Assembly: GCA_002344525.1 (NCBI GenBank)
Contig: DDTJ01000090.1
Span: 540 to 14,201, forward strand
DNA from: Akkermansiaceae bacterium UBA2367
GTDB lineage: Bacteria; Verrucomicrobiota; Verrucomicrobiia; Verrucomicrobiales; DEV007
Direction: 5' to 3'
Length of the DNA: 13,662 bases
A program made the position numbers and the translations under genes. Each line of letters begins with the position of its first letter. Within the stretch, counting starts at the first letter, position 1. Below the pieces are notes generated by a model. The model worked only from the letters and a program-made list of their open reading frames with translations. It had not been told where the DNA came from and made no database searches. This document shows positions 13,234 to 13,662 of this stretch, in pieces.

Positions 13234-13417
13234 GGTCTGTTAATATAATCATGTTTTTCCAAAAATTGTGAGATCCTCGGAGGAAACACGAGCGTTCGTT
13301 GGCATGCCTGAGACGAATTTCTTCAAACGACACCTTCGAAATTGCGCTCAACCCCACCGAAAATATATGTTCTCGAGGCTATTTTTAGAATTTCATCGTT
13401 ACGTTAACAGGCCCTAG
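13230..13417. mobile_element. MITE-like element A, bounded by CTAG
   Basis: CTAG at 13230-13233 and 13414-13417 enclose 180 bp. The two ends are long imperfect inverted repeats: from the CTAG inwards, 28 of the first 37 bases agree (CTAGGGTCTGTTAA against CTAGGGCCTGTTAA, then a patchy match to AAAAAT). The body is visibly richer in A and T than the neighbouring genes and has no credible gene. The small size, terminal repeats and duplicated CTAG suggest a non-autonomous element moved by a transposase with a YTAR-type target such as members of the IS5 family; the family link is inference. Confidence 0.7.
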
Positions 13418-13644
13418 GAGACTATTGAAAAACCCCCGTGATGAAAAACTGCGAGACATTTTCCCGCTTGGTGAGGCGCGACGAAGGAGTGGAGCGGGCT
13501 CCACGACTGAGGAGCAACGAAGCCAGACGGAAAAAGGGCCGCAGCCTGCAGGGTCGGTCCACGACGCAACCGGCGAAGCCGCTGACTTCCCAGACAAAAA
13601 CATCGCCAGATTTTTCATTGCGGGGTTTTTCAACAGTCTCCTAG
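13414..13644. mobile_element. MITE-like element B, bounded by CTAG and abutting element A
   Basis: CTAG at 13414-13417 and 13641-13644 enclose 223 bp. The first 23 bases of each end are inverted repeats with a single mismatch (GAGACTRTTGAAAAACCCC after the CTAG), and a weaker match continues to about 50 bases. The left CTAG is the right-hand CTAG of element A, so the two insertions share it. The frames on both strands that read MKNP... are products of the inverted ends. The body has no recognisable domain. It is probably another non-autonomous element or the remnant of an insertion sequence. Confidence 0.75.
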
Positions 13645-13662
13645 TAGTCCGTCAGAGTTAAA

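Noticed and set aside
13385..13661. Small genes on both strands starting MKNP
   Set aside because: The similar starts on opposite strands are produced by the inverted ends of element B; no domain or coding signal is seen.
1..13662. CRISPR array, tRNA or rRNA genes
   Set aside because: No regularly spaced direct repeats were seen, and no cloverleaf or rRNA signature was recognised by eye on either strand.

Overview
The window is GC-rich, densely coded DNA, most likely from a member of the Verrucomicrobiota (PVC superphylum). The reasons are the gene content (a DUF1501 protein with a twin-arginine-like leader, an ExbD beginning VKLESTL, a Gfo/Idh/MocA oxidoreductase, several secreted proteins of unknown function), the near absence of Shine-Dalgarno sites before starts, and gaps filled with palindromic repeats of a style common in that phylum. 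This placement is inferred from family knowledge; no rRNA or other definitive marker is present.

Left part (1-2575): a 5'-partial-window site-2-type membrane metalloprotease and a complete xylose isomerase (xylA), both on the minus strand, separated by a 125-bp nested palindrome and a likely xylA terminator. Divergent from xylA is a 101-residue secreted PepSY-like protein.

Middle part (2576-5270): an intact DUF1501 gene on the minus strand, then about 1.2 kb that looks like a zone of gene decay. It holds an orphan antitoxin-like gene, a 176-bp nested inverted repeat, the relic of a second DUF1501 gene carrying an 81-codon in-frame deletion, and a toxin-antitoxin operon whose antitoxin is intact but whose PIN-domain toxin has collapsed to its first and last segments.

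Right-centre part (5271-11888): seven minus-strand genes. Read in transcription order they are exbB, exbD, a TonB-like protein, a small membrane zinc-ribbon protein, fabF, rimO and a secreted 442-residue protein of unknown function. ExbB/ExbD/TonB-like should form a proton-motive-force-driven energiser for outer-membrane transport. FabF elongates fatty acids and RimO modifies ribosomal protein S12.

Right end (12088-13662): a plus-strand Gfo/Idh/MocA oxidoreductase, divergent from exbB, is followed by two abutting MITE-like elements of about 180 and 223 bp. Both are bounded by CTAG, and the first starts exactly at the oxidoreductase stop codon.

The most notable non-coding signal is a set of three sequence-unrelated palindromic elements (578-702, 4411-4586, 6675-6756). 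Each consists of two convergently inverted units in which a GTGG, GGAG or GTAG tetranucleotide sits directly at the foot of a hairpin, the architecture of REP doublets (REPINs).
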